A DNA stretch of 64,000 bases, from NCBI GenBank assembly GCA_029959085.1, contig JARWIR010000005.1, positions 9,116,501 to 9,180,500 of the forward strand. Direction: 5' to 3'. A model generated the notes under the pieces. The model was not told where the DNA came from and ran no database searches. It saw only the letters and a list, made by a program, of their open reading frames with translations. Within the stretch, counting starts at the first letter, position 1, and every line of letters begins with the position of its first letter. Positions 34,459 through 44,655 of the stretch are shown piece by piece. The position numbers and the translations under genes were made by a program. This DNA comes from Nemophila menziesii (lineage: Eukaryota; Streptophyta; Magnoliopsida; Boraginales; Hydrophyllaceae).

Positions 34459-35999
34459 TACACTTCTGGTGACTTTGGTCACGTAAGAATGAGATATGGC
34501 GGATTTTCTAAAATAATTGGTATTGGTAATGTTTGTTTGGAGACTAATGATGGTTGTATGTTGACATCAGAAGATGTGATACATTTCCAATTATTTGACT
34601 GAATCTAATATCTTTAGGGAAACTAGATGATGAAGGTACCGAGGTACGAAAGATCAAAACTGACAGTAAGACGAAGCAATGTATACTCTTTGGTTACATC
34701 TTCTACCTATTCTTGCTTTAGCTGCTAGCATTAACTTGGAGTCTGAACATCTCGATGTCAAGACTATTTTCTTATATAGTGATCTCGAGGAGGATATTTA
34801 CATGGATCAACCCGAGGGATTTCAATTCAAGGGTAAAGATTACTTGGTATGTTGAGTGAAGAAGAGTCTAAATGGTTTGAAGAAAGCACGTTTAAAGTGT
34901 TACATGAAGTTTGAATCTTTCATGACAGACCTTGGGTTCAACAAGACTTTTACCAACCACAGCGTATTCGTGAAGAGGTATGACAATGATGATATTATCA
35001 TTATTATCCTTTATGTAGATGATATGTTGATCGAAGGTTATGACACGACGAAGATATCTGCTTTGAAGAATGCTTCCAACAAAACTTTTGCTATGAAAGA
35101 TTTAGGACCAGCTTGACAAATATTAGACATGAACATTTCTCGAGATCATATTGATAAGATGTGGCTATCACAAGACAGGTAAATCGAGAAATTATTGCAA
35201 AGGTTCATCATGGACAAGGCAAAACCATCTAGCTCTCCTCTTACAGGACACTTCAAATTGGGCTCGAGGAATGTCCTACGAGAAAATAATATCAAGAAGA
35301 GATGAGTATTGTTTCGTATGCATCTATCGTCGGTAGCTTGATGTATGCAATGGTATGTACAAGACCCGACTTAGAATATATTGTGGGAGTTGTAAGCTGT
35401 TACCTATCAAATCCAGGCAAAGCACATTTGATTACGGCTAAATGGATTCTGAAGTATCTTCGAAGCACTTTGAAGATGTGTTTATGTTTTGACTCTGGAA
35501 AACCCGTGTTAGATGGGTACACATATGATGATATGGTCGGGGATGAGGATTCTCACAAATCAACATCGAGATACATGATGACTTTCGCAAGGAAAGTCGT
35601 ATCGTGGCAATCAAAACTACATAAATGTGTCGCTTTATCAAATACAAAGGTTGAGTACATTATTCTAAACGAAGCTTGTAAAGAGTTACTATGGATGAGA
35701 AATTTCTTAAAAGAATTGCGTTCTACATAAGAAAACTCCATCCTTTGCTGTGACAAATAGAGTGCAATTCACTTGGCCAAGAATCCTGCTTATCATTCTC
35801 AGATCAAGCACATTGGTGTAAGGTATCACTGGATACGAGGCCATGTAGAGTCAAATTTGTTTCAACTCAAGAAGATCCATACCGACAATAATGGATCAAA
35901 TATGATGCCAAGAACCCATCGTTGAAATAGTTCGAGACGTGTTGTTCGAAGGATGTGTTAGTCATTCCTCCCAACTGATTCAGAAGGGGTAGATTTATT

Positions 36000-36650
36000 G
36001 GGTTGGTTCCTCTTCATTAAAGGACAACTCATGTCTTAGGAAAAGGTGAACTCATTGGAAATAATGAAAGTCAAGCATTGGAATTGTGAAAGAGTGCATT
36101 GAAAATACACATAGGTGTGATTTGATATCTTCACTCACTTAATCAAGTGTTGAATGGTATTTCATATCCTTCCTTCTATCATATATATATAGAGTAACCT
36201 GGGGTATCATTTGAAGAAAGAAAGACACAAGAGTGATACAGTTATAGAGTGAATTAGAGAACACCGAAAGAGTGAAATTCGTAGAGGTGTATCCAAAAAA
36301 AATTCTTTACGACGGAATATTGAGAGTGTCAGTTGGATAGTCAAATCAAGCCTGATCGAGACAAAATTTTGACACAATGTTCCTATCATATCAAACTTCA
36401 GATCCTACGATAGGATTGTTGTTTTAACTGCTGAAACTGAAGTTATAACCTCATCCCAATCCTGGTGAGTTCGTTCCAAATTTATGTATTCCATTAGTTG
36501 ATGTATTTGATAATCCTCTAGTGTTGTCTAGAGAGAACCTCTTGTAATATCATTATTATATACTTATAGTGCAGTAGATTAGACCCTTGGTCTACCTGTA
36601 ATTTTTACCTTTGCTTTGGAGAGTTTTACACATAAATCTTCGTGTCCTTT
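36000..36650 (+). mobile_element. probable 3' LTR of the copia element
   Basis: Starts after AGAAGGGG (polypurine-like, about 35986). It contains a TATA-like TATATATATAGAG (36181-36195) and near 36570-36630 a 'GTAGATTAGACCCTTGGTCT...TTTACC' end region typical of copia LTR R/U5. The end is not fixed because no 5' LTR exists for comparison. Confidence 0.45.
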
Positions 36651-36908
36651 ACTTTCTTTATCTTGTCTATTCACGTCACACAAATGGAAAAAACGAGATT
36701 GTTCTATTTCCACTACGTTTAAAAGTGACATTTCCCAACACCTAGAACAATCTGTGCATGTATAGAGAGTGAAATCTAATAAATATACTTCTCTTGTCAT
36801 ACAAAAAGTTAAAAGTGTTTTAAAGGTTATGTATGGACTAGTTTTTTTCTCCATATAATATCATTTTCTTTATAGTAAGAGAAAGTTTCTACTAATTAGA
36901 TACTTAAA

Positions 36909-37396
36909 TATAGAGATGGAGCTACAACCACTTGCCAGGAAAAAAAGAGGGGAGTGTTGTTGGCATGATCCCCTAGTTTTAGTAAAAATAACTTTTCACC
37001 TTATAAAAGATATATATAAATACCCTTACGGTGCTTTAAAACTTTTTATACGTTAACGTGGTCCTTCCTAACTTTTTACCGTTATCGTTTTTTTACTTTT
37101 TTTAATTTAAAAACTTCTTGTGATAAAATATATGTTTTTCTTTTTTTACATAGGAGATTCACTTTGGACTCGGAGTCGTGATAAAATATATGTTATTTGT
37201 ATATAATATATAAGAATTTATAACGCAATTAACATAAGAATCTTTTCGAACAAAAAAAAAAAACATAAGAATCTATGGTGTACTTTTTGCATAATATAGG
37301 TCCACCTATAGTGCAATTTTGCCATTTTATAGGTACCTGCAATGCAATTAACTCATGAGAAAAAAAAAAATCGGGAGCACTAACCGTGGACCCCTG
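36909..37396. mobile_element. hAT-like repeat, CAGGGGCG family, copy 3
   Basis: Left side TAGAGATGGAGCTACAACC, right side in reverse CAGGGGTCCACGG. Interior carries ATAGGTCCACCTATAGTGCA and ATAGGTACCTGCAATGCAAT, the motif shared with copy 1. It ends about 300 bases before the RAD23 start. Confidence 0.5.
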
Positions 37397-37698
37397 TCCA
37401 TTACTCTACAAGTTAAATGACATGTTCTTTAGATTATGTGTTGCCTACTACTCACTACTTCTTCCAATTCACTTCCACGCACTTTTACAATGCGAGCAAT
37501 AACGCACCTTCCCCACAGGTAATGTACTTTAGCGCGTTATCATCACATCACCTTAAAACCGTTGAAATCAGCATTTGACAAAATCTATAGGATCCTCAAT
37601 ACCTCATCTTTACTACTGTAGATCGTCTTCTCCACATAATTTGGTGATCTTCAACCAAAACATTCTCAATTATCAGTACAAAATATAATAATATAAAT
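37397..37698 (+). promoter_or_regulatory. RAD23 proximal promoter and 5' UTR
   Basis: About 300 bases free of repeats between a TE end and the RAD23 ATG. Pyrimidine-rich CTACTTCTTCCAATTCACTT and a CATCTTTACTACTG stretch fit a TATA-less plant promoter and leader. No clear TATA at the usual distance. ATG context is TATAAATATGAAG. Confidence 0.5.
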
Positions 37699-40053
37699 AT
37701 GAAGATTTTCGTAAAGACTCTTAAGGGAAAGCATTTCGAAATTACAGTCAACCCTCACGACAAGGTTCTATTCTTTCATCTTTTTCGTTTCACTCAATTC
37801 CACGATCTCTTGATCACTTCAGAATACTCTTACTATCGATATTTTTCATTTTAAAATATATGCATGATCTTTTTAATGATGTAATGAGAATTATATGGAA
37901 TCTATATATATATGTGGATATTTGAATTTTTCTTCTTTGCGATCTGTTACATTACTGTAAGCATGTTGGTAACATTGAATGTGGTGTCATACTATATGCG
38001 GAAAGGCTAAACATAGTAATGGAAGTAGGAAATTCGAGTTAACTTAGTAAACTTAGTATTGGATTCCTGTTTGATGAGAAATAGCCACATACTATTTAGT
38101 TTCGTAATTTACAATATATCTGTATATTACGGTGTATAATTGTTTTGAAAAGCTTGCAAAACAATGTGTTCTTTCTTCAGATTGATGATGTGAAAATGAA
38201 AATCGAAGCCGTTCAAGGTTCAGATGTTTATCCGGCTAACCATTTAATGATTATATACCAAGGGAAAGTTTTACAAGATGACACAACCTTGGAAGAGAAT
38301 AAAGTTGCGGAAAATAGTTTTCTTGTGATCATGTTAACAAAGTCACCACAGACAAGTTCTGCACCTCGTGTTTCAGAACCTATAGCAAGTATCACTCCAG
38401 CTGTAGCTGTCGTGTAATTTTCTTACGGGTTATTTTTTTTTTACTAGCATTATGAGAAAATTGTGTTATTTAATTAACCATTTGTCCACTTTTCCCAGGT
38501 CAGAATCTGATGTTCCTGGGCAATCTGAATCTGGAAGCAATCTTGAGGGACCAATCCAGCAAATTCTTGATATGGGTGGTGGTGTTTGGGATAGAGAGAC
38601 GGTTGTTCGAGCACTTCGTGCTTCTTACAACAACCCCGAAAGAGCTGTTGAATATCTATATTCGGTGCGTTTTTACACTTCATAATAGTTTTTATATGTG
38701 GCGATAAATCTTTTAATTAAAATTCGGTTAAATGCTGAATTGTAATTACTAGGGTATTCCTGAATCATCTGAAGAAGCTCCTCCTGTGGCCAGAAGCCCG
38801 ATAATAAGCCCGTCAGCCCAGCCTGTTCCGTCAAGTGGACCAAACACAAATCCTTTGGATCTCTTTCCTCAGGTGTATATTAAGTTCATTAGATTGTTTA
38901 ATCTTTTATCACTAGTACTATGATTTATTCATGTGATTCTTCTGTTTACCCTTGTTTCAGGGCTTTCCTAGCACAGGATCGAATGTTGCTAGTGCAAACA
39001 CACTGGATTTTCTACGCAACAGTCAACAGGTTGGTTCGTGCATATATTGTATTTTGCGTAAATAACCTATTTGGTCCTTAATCTTTGACCTTTTTGACAC
39101 TTTAGTCACTTAAACGTAACATTTTAACTTAGTCATTTTTATGTAAATTCATTACAATATGATCCAAATGCCTCATATTTTGTCAAATGATGACATTGTC
39201 ACAAAATTAAAAGAAAAGGATTAAAATGTTACATTTGCAAGATAAAGGACTATCATTTTCACAAAATCAAAAAGTAAGGGTTAAAATGTTACTATAGTAA
39301 AATAAGGGACTAAACTAACAATATGCATAAAGATAGTGACCAAATGAGTTAGTAACCCTTTTTTTCCCCTGAAAATTATCAATCATAATAGCTTTATTGT
39401 CACAGTTTCAAGCATTGAAAGCAATGGTGCAGGCCAATCCACAAATCTTACAGGTTTTCTCACCTTTTTTTTCTCAATTTACTCATTTTCACGTTTTATT
39501 TACGATTAAAGACCCGCTAATTCCGCATCTATTGACAGCCCATGCTTCAGGAACTGGCTAAGCAAAATCCTAACTTAGTGAGGCTTATTCAGGATCATCA
39601 GGCTGATTTTTTACAGCTCATAAATGAACCTATTGAAGGGGGAGAAAAGTATCCGTTTTTTACTATGTTCAACCATTTCTAGTGTGTGCCAAAAAAAAAA
39701 TGCATTTGACTGCTAATTTATTTCTCTAAATTTGTGTCAGCGGCGTAATGCAGCAGCTTGATGCAGCTATGCCACAGTCTATAGCCGTTACACCAGAGGA
39801 ACGTGATTCTATAGAGCGTGTAAGTTCTCTCATTTCTGGTTTTAGGGACCTATAATGCAATTTTTGTATAATACAGGAACCTATATTGCAATTAATGTAA
39901 AAAGATCTATTTTGACGATTTTTCTATGTTTTCCAGCTTGAAGCAATGGGATTTGATCAAACACTCGTGTTGGAAGTGTTTTTTGCGTGCAATAAGGATG
40001 AGGAATTGGCTGCCAATTATCTATTAGATCACAACCATGAGTTTGAAGAGTGA
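37699..40053 (+). CDS. RAD23: RAD23 UBL-UBA ubiquitin receptor, nine exons, 335 aa
   Basis: Exons, all with GT/AG borders and matching phases: 37699-37764, 38181-38413, 38499-38664, 38753-38872, 38961-39029, 39406-39453, 39539-39648, 39741-39819, 39937-40053. Domains: ubiquitin-like residues 1-75 ([15 protein letters not shown], then [19 protein letters not shown]); UBA1 about 110-150 ([30 protein letters not shown]); XPC-binding about 210-265 ([46 protein letters not shown]); UBA2 at the end ([20 protein letters not shown]). RAD23 proteins carry polyubiquitinated substrates to the proteasome and stabilise XPC/RAD4 in nucleotide excision repair. The [10 protein letters not shown] start resembles the RAD23C/D group. 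At 335 aa it is somewhat shorter than the usual 370-400, mainly in the linkers. No stops or frame errors; likely functional. Paralogue assignment needs a tree. Confidence 0.95.
39058..39356. mobile_element. TIR-bearing MITE in RAD23 intron 5
   Basis: Left AATAACCTATTTGGTCCTTA and the reverse of the right side GTTACTAACTCATTTGGTCA are similar, with CTTT further in on both. It makes up most of the 376-bp intron between 39030 and 39405 without touching the splice sites. No clear target duplication. Confidence 0.6.
39840..39905. repeat. short repeat relic in RAD23 intron 8
   Basis: TTTAGGGACCTATAATGCAA and ACAGGAACCTATATTGCAAT match the tandem motif inside the hAT-like family (3055-3110, 37300-37350). 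It fills most of this 117-bp intron. Confidence 0.6.
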
Positions 40054-40358
40054 CACTAAGAGTGTGTGGTGGAATTATTTTCGAAATGGAAAGTATAATA
40101 TGTATATCCGTTCTGTTTTCGTTTGTTTGATTATCAGCATTTTATTATGGTGCCGAGCTCTCGATGGTGAGCTGTGAGTGTAAGTATTTGGAAAATGTAT
40201 TGTCGGGCTATAATATTGTTTGTGAAAAGCCTAGCTTGTTTTTCTATCCAATCTTGGGACTGAACTATTTGGCTAAGTTTGTGTGTTGTTGCTTCTCTTC
40301 TTAGTTCAAACCGTGCTCTCCTATGTTTTTCCTAACAAGTTTTTGCCCCTTTCCTTAG

Positions 40359-40559
40359 CCTCTGAAACCACACTTGGAGTGGTGGTCCGATTTCGAATAT
40401 TACAGCTTTATGGCTTTGATTTCGGTTTCGGTGCTGTGGTTGTGGTTAGATGGTTCTTGTGTGCTTTGGCAAATCGAAAAGAATTTTGTCAAATTAATAG
40501 ATTTGGAGACAAAGCAAGGTGTAGCACAAATGGAGTTTGGATTATGTTTCATGTATAGC
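40359..40559 (+). CDS. possible orphan terminal exon, unknown protein
   Basis: After TTTCCTTAG, a plausible acceptor, a frame reads PLKPHLEWWSDFEYYSFMAL, then ISVSVLWLWLDGSCVLW, QIEKNFVKLIDLETKQGVAQ and FGLCFMYSK before a stop. Composition is protein-like (an aromatic, hydrophobic segment followed by a charged one) and the frame has no ATG. It lies about 300 bp after RAD23 on the same strand. I do not recognise it, and a second open frame overlaps it, so it may be chance or RAD23 3' UTR. Confidence 0.2.
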
Positions 40560-41169
40560 AAATAACCTCAACAAGTATGATACGTAAGGTTTTCTCTTGT
40601 CAATCATGGAAAAGCAAATGACATATGTTTAGAACATGCTAAACGTATTCAAAACGTCTATTTAGGTTATTTTACTAAGTTCGTGAAATATTTCATAAAT
40701 TTTAAAAATAATTTGGGTATTTTAAATAAACTATATATTTATTTGGCCGCATTACAAATTAAGAAATCTATTTAAATTGTCTAAATTATTTTTGAAATCA
40801 TTCAGATATCTCACGAAATTAGTAAAATGTCCTAAAAATGAGCATTTTGAATACGTTTAGTCTGAAAATGGTACTTTTAAATACGCATGAGATCGAGTTG
40901 TCGTTGCTGTCTTTTTTTTTTTCGCCACGACAGGGGCTTCATCCAGGAGCATCACGTCAGCAGCTCCGACTTGAGGACACCTCCAGCAGACTTGTGTCCT
41001 CGCTGAGTTAGCACGGGAGAAACACAAAGTTCTAATGCGATCCTCCAGCGGCACTTCAAGTGTACTGATGCAGCCTCAAATCTCAAGGGTTAATGGCCCA
41101 TTATCCCTCAAATCTCAAGTGCTGATGGCCCCTTATTTCGACAGGTTGCTCCTGATTCGAGACACGTAA

Positions 41170-41840
41170 CTATCAGATGGTGGAATAAGAATTTAACTAA
41201 CAAAAAAAATGTGCTGAAGTTTTTTGGAACGTGTTTTTCGGCGTTGTGATCGAGGTTATTTGGAATGAGCGTAACGATGTAGTATTCAGTGGAAGTGTTT
41301 TCTTGGATGGAAAGGTTCTACTGTAAAAGTCCTAAGTCTTGGTGAATAGCTACACTAAAGCTTGGGGAAATATTTCAGGTAGTATACCTTCTAGAAAAAA
41401 ACTATGCAACTTAGTTGGGTGAAGTAGACCAAAACAGGGTCTAAAACTTAATACGGAAAGAAGTTATAATAAATGGTGCTGAGTTGGAGGAGGGGGTGGC
41501 GTAATCCGAGATACAGAAGGTAACTGGATTTGTGGCTTTTCAACGAGTATTAATCAAGAGTTTCCCCCTGTCATTGAGATAATTGCATTAGGTGAAGGTT
41601 TGAAAATACTAGAAGAAATTGGAGCGATGGGAACAGAGATTAAAGTTGATTCTTGAGAAATTATCGAAACTATCTAAATTTTAGATGTGGGTAGAGGCCT
41701 CGGGGCGCAATGGATTGACCGTATTCGTGCGATTCTAGTAAGGAATAGATTCTTCGTCCTAAAAGGCATGTATAGAGAAGCCAATTCTTACGCCGATTGG
41801 CTAACACATAGAGGTACGTCTTAGGAAGAAACTTATTGTG
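41170..41840 (+). mobile_element. LINE fragment: RNase H
   Basis: VIWNERNDVVFSG (41250-41290), GGGGVIRDTEGNWICGF (41488-41538), EIIALGEGLKILEEIG, then a stop, and QWIDRIRAILVRNRFFVL, GMYREANSYADWLTHRG (41710-41815). Same subfamily as the fragment at 50578-51100 (shared WIDxIR.IL.RN..FVL). Frame-broken. Confidence 0.85.
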
Positions 41841-42007
41841 CACACATAGACCCACCTAATAGGATATGAAGTCGCCTTACACGCGACAGAATGGAAACAT
41901 TACAAATAGTCCATAGTTTAGACTTAATTAATAATGTACTAGACTAGTATCTAATAGGTTAAAAACAAAAAAAAACAAGACACTCTAGTATACATTATAC
42001 ACCCACT

Positions 42008-42452
42008 TTTTGCTTAAAAGAACTACTTTATCTCTACTTTATCAAAATTTTACTAAGTCATCCATCAAATCTGTTAAAATATAACACCAACTTCATTAAT
42101 AAAATTCGGGATTAGTTCATTGTCAAGACTTTGATCATCCAATTTAGTGGTGTAGGTTTAAATCGAATCAATAACTCTGAATCTAAAATGGCTCTCCTAA
42201 CAAAAAAAAATCTTCAAAATTCAAATTAACATAAAAAAACATCAAATCTTTATAACCACTAACAAAAGAAAAAAACTTACACTTAGCTAAAAAAGAAAAA
42301 AAACTCCAATTTTGAAACTTTTTACCCAACAAAATATTATACAGTATATTTTTACTTCTAATACTTTTTTTATGTTATTTATACTTTTTTGACGTATTTG
42401 TTTCTAATTTTCTTTAAATTTCAAAAATATCAAAACTGACCCTACATAAATT
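42008..42452. repeat. about 450-bp tandem unit 1
   Basis: Runs from TTTTGCTTAAAAGAACTAC to the start of unit 2, which opens with the near-identical TTTTGTCTAAAAAGACTAC at 42452. Shared internal words with unit 2: AAGTCATCCATCA, CTGTTAAAATA, AACATCAAA, CTCCAATTTTGAAACTTTTT and ACTGACC. Confidence 0.8.
42108..42211 (+). mobile_element. degenerate SINE relative (family A-like) in unit 1
   Basis: Insertion absent from unit 2. It contains TTTAGTGGTGTAGG (A-box-like spacing) and GGTTTAAATCGAATC (B-box-like), then CTGAATCTAAAATGGCTCTC, which parallels CCGAGTCCAAAGTGGCTCTC of SINE A, and ends in A9. Older than the copy in unit 2. Confidence 0.65.
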
Positions 42453-42482
42453 TTTGTCTAAAAAGACTACTGTATCTAACTT

Positions 42483-44066
42483 GGGTGAATTATGAAATAC
42501 GGTCCACGCAACATATCCCTTCCACAAAAAAGTCCTCCCCCTAACTGGATTAGTTATACCCCAACTAGTCCAATACAAAAGCCCAAAATACCCTTCCCAT
42601 TAGTTCTTATATACTGCAAAAACCCATCCCACCCCATCAATACCTATTACGGTTTCACCCGCTCCCCCTCTTCTCTCTCAACCCACCCCACCCCAATCCA
42701 CCATTACCGCCCACTGCCTACCCCACCCCACCGTCCCAAACCACTGCCGCCATCCACACCACCTTCACCATAGCACCCATCGCAGCCCACTGCCTACCCC
42801 GCTCCACCGTTCCTCCTTCCTCCTTCACGAAGCACCAATAGCCCTCTTGCTGCAGATCCACCATGAAAGCTGATGCAAATCCACCATGCCGAGCCACCAC
42901 CACCACCGGCATCACCAGCAGCAGCAGCGGCCCCACCAACACCACCACTACTACCCAGCAACAATCCCACTAACCACCAACAACACCACTGTGCAGTACC
43001 ATGTCTTCTCTCTCATCTGACCGCTCCCCCACACTCACCATAGCAACACCGCCCCCTCACACTCACCATAGCACCACCGCCCTCCGTCTCTGCTGCGCCA
43101 TTCACCATAACCACCTGCAATTAATTTGCCGCCTCCCTCTCTGCTGCAACCTCCATCTCAACCCAGCAAGCTTCATCGTGGTCCCTGCATCTCAACCCAT
43201 CGCCTCTGTACTCGAACCAGATCTCACTGCCGAGATCTCGCACCACCATCTCGTTCAGAGCAAGAAAGGCACCACCAGATCTCACTGGCAATATCTCGCA
43301 CCACCATCACTGCCGAGATCTCATCGTGGCCATTACATCTCAGATCTGCCTCGCCTCGATCTCCATCAGGTTCGTGCACCAGATCTGGTTCGAGAACAAA
43401 ACCACCGCCCCAATCTCGGCTGCTCCACCACACACTCGCTTCAGTCGTTGTCGGATCCCGCTGCAGATCTGGATCGATTTTGGGTAGGCTTTAGTTTTGT
43501 ATATTATTGATGTTATTTGTTTTTGTGCAGGTGCATCCAGAACCCATTGATACAGACCTAATGGGTACAGGCCCAAATGGGTCCAGACCCAATGGGTACA
43601 GCCCCATTGCAAAAACACTGTTAAATGACTAGAATTGTATTCGTTCATCTGGGTATTCGTTCATTTGGGTACGGACCCGTGACAACTCCCTGTACAAGGA
43701 CCTATAATGTAATTACACCATAGCTATTATTTGGACGATGAAATATTATGTGAATTTGATTAGTTTTGGACAGGGACTTATTTTACAATTACACTATAAT
43801 TAATTTTAAACCCCTTATAAAAAAAGATAGCTTAAACACGTTATAAAAAGAGAAGTGGGTCTGTACCCACTTAAGCGCGTACCCATTCCGACAATAAAAC
43901 AAAAACTGAAAAAAAGAAGTAAAAAAAGTAATTAATTAAATCAAAAGGGTGTATAGGTAAATTGGCCAACCAATATTTGCAACTGAGGACTTTGTAAGAA
44001 AAAGTAAGTAGAGGGCACTTAAATAATAATGTTTAAGTTATTGGGGCTCAATTTTGTAATTTCCTC
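42483..44066 (+). mobile_element. non-autonomous MULE (Pack-MULE-like), element Y, perfect 9-bp TSD
   Basis: Perfect target duplication ATCTAACTT (42474-42482 and 44067-44075). Degenerate TIR: head GGGTGAATTATGAAATACGG, reverse of tail GAGGAAATTACAAAATTGAG. Architecture: head with AAAAAAGTCCTCCCCCTAAC, TATA-like TTATATACT (42607-42615), TC-rich leader near 42660-42690, GC-rich core 42690-43480 (Pro/His/Ser-biased in all plus frames, several overlapping open frames), a GCAGATCTGGATCG boundary, then repeats of CCCAATGGGTACAGCCC-like words and an AT-rich tail. No transposase. The overlapping open frames are not credible host genes. Confidence 0.88.
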
Positions 44067-44095
44067 ATCTAACTTTACCAAGTCATCCATCATAT

Positions 44096-44115
44096 ACCCG
44101 TCCAAAAAAAAAAAA
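44096..44115 (+). mobile_element. 20-bp retroposon stub (poly-A) with 15-bp TSD
   Basis: ACCCGTCC plus A12 sits between two exact copies of AGTCATCCATCATAT (44081-44095, 44116-44130). Unit 1 has a single copy of this target word. It is best read as an extremely 5'-truncated SINE or LINE insertion. Confidence 0.7.
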
Positions 44116-44156
44116 AGTCATCCATCATATCTGTTAAAATAAAACACCAACCTCAT

Positions 44157-44280
44157 AAGATTGATAGTTGGCCTAGTGGTTAGGCTACTCTGCAGAGACC
44201 GAGAGGTCCTGGGATTGAATCTTACCGGAGTCAAAATGATTCCCGAGTCCAAAGTGGCTCTCATATGTATTCAAAAAAAA
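44157..44280 (+). mobile_element. SINE family A, copy 2, perfect 14-bp TSD
   Basis: Exact 14-bp flanking duplication AACACCAACCTCAT (44143-44156, 44281-44294). Body: GATAGTTGGCCTAGTGGTTA (A box), GGTCCTGGGATTGAATC (B box), GATTCCCGAGTCCAAAGTGG, CATATGTATTC and A8. The empty site is visible in unit 1 as AACACCAACTTCAT (42083-42096). Confidence 0.93.
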
Positions 44281-44655
44281 AACACCAACCTCATTAATTA
44301 AATTCTTCAGAATTCAAATAAATATAAAAAAACATCAAACCTTTACTGCCACTAACGAAAGAAAAAAATTTACGCCTGCCAAAAAGAAAAATACTCCAAT
44401 TTGAAACTTTTTACCCAGCAAAATACTATAGTATATTTTTTTATGTTATTTGTAACTTTTTTTTGTTGAGGTATTGTTTTTTATTTCCTTTAAACTCCAA
44501 AAATATTAAGACTGACCTTACATAAATTTATGCATCAAGATAGACACTAAGGATGTGATTCAATTGCTTAGGCAAACGATTAGATAGAAAGACCAGGAAC
44601 GCATTAGATTAATGTCATTTAACGCATACTTGACAGAAAATCATCATATTAGATT

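Larger units (their letters stand above)
31906..36650 (+). mobile_element. Ty1-copia retrotransposon, no integrase region, split by family H repeat
   Basis: Order on the plus strand: primer-binding-site-like TGGTATCGGGGCT; gag (NYYLWKLQME near 32000; ERNTSTMFNRQFG-type region decayed); zinc knuckle C.YCKRDGHKKNECWKFKRDQ (32620-32680); protease WVIDSGASLHLTPWWSF (32816-32865) resuming after the insertion as SGDFGHVRMRYGGFSKIIGI and VCLETNDGCMLTSEDV (34465-34590); RT with DVKTIFLYSDLEEDIYMDQP (34755-34810) and catalytic YVDDM (about 35013); RNase H region to about 35730 with SYASIVGSLMYAMVCTRPDL. Integrase and the first part of RT are missing between 34640 and 34690. No 5' LTR is visible. Confidence 0.88.
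42453..44530. repeat. tandem unit 2, expanded by MULE Y and SINE insertions
   Basis: Homologous to unit 1 from its first 30 bases, then interrupted by MULE Y (42483-44066), a 20-bp truncated retroposon (44096-44115) and SINE A (44157-44280). After removing these it aligns with unit 1 to about 44530, where TTTATGCATCAAGATAGACAC may open a third, lost unit. Confidence 0.75.

Noticed and set aside
43484..43530. Short intron GTAGGC...GTGCAG in MULE Y
   Set aside because: Only 47 bases, below the usual minimum for plant introns; no protein frame is joined by removing it.
42492..43648. Several overlapping Pro/His/Ser-rich open frames as genes
   Set aside because: They are open in multiple frames and both strands because of GC-rich low complexity, and all lie inside MULE Y.
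42008..44530. The two similar flanks of MULE Y as LTRs of one retrotransposon
   Set aside because: No PBS or PPT next to them, and the 9-bp duplication and TIR of MULE Y explain the internal part. The flanks fit a tandem dimer better.
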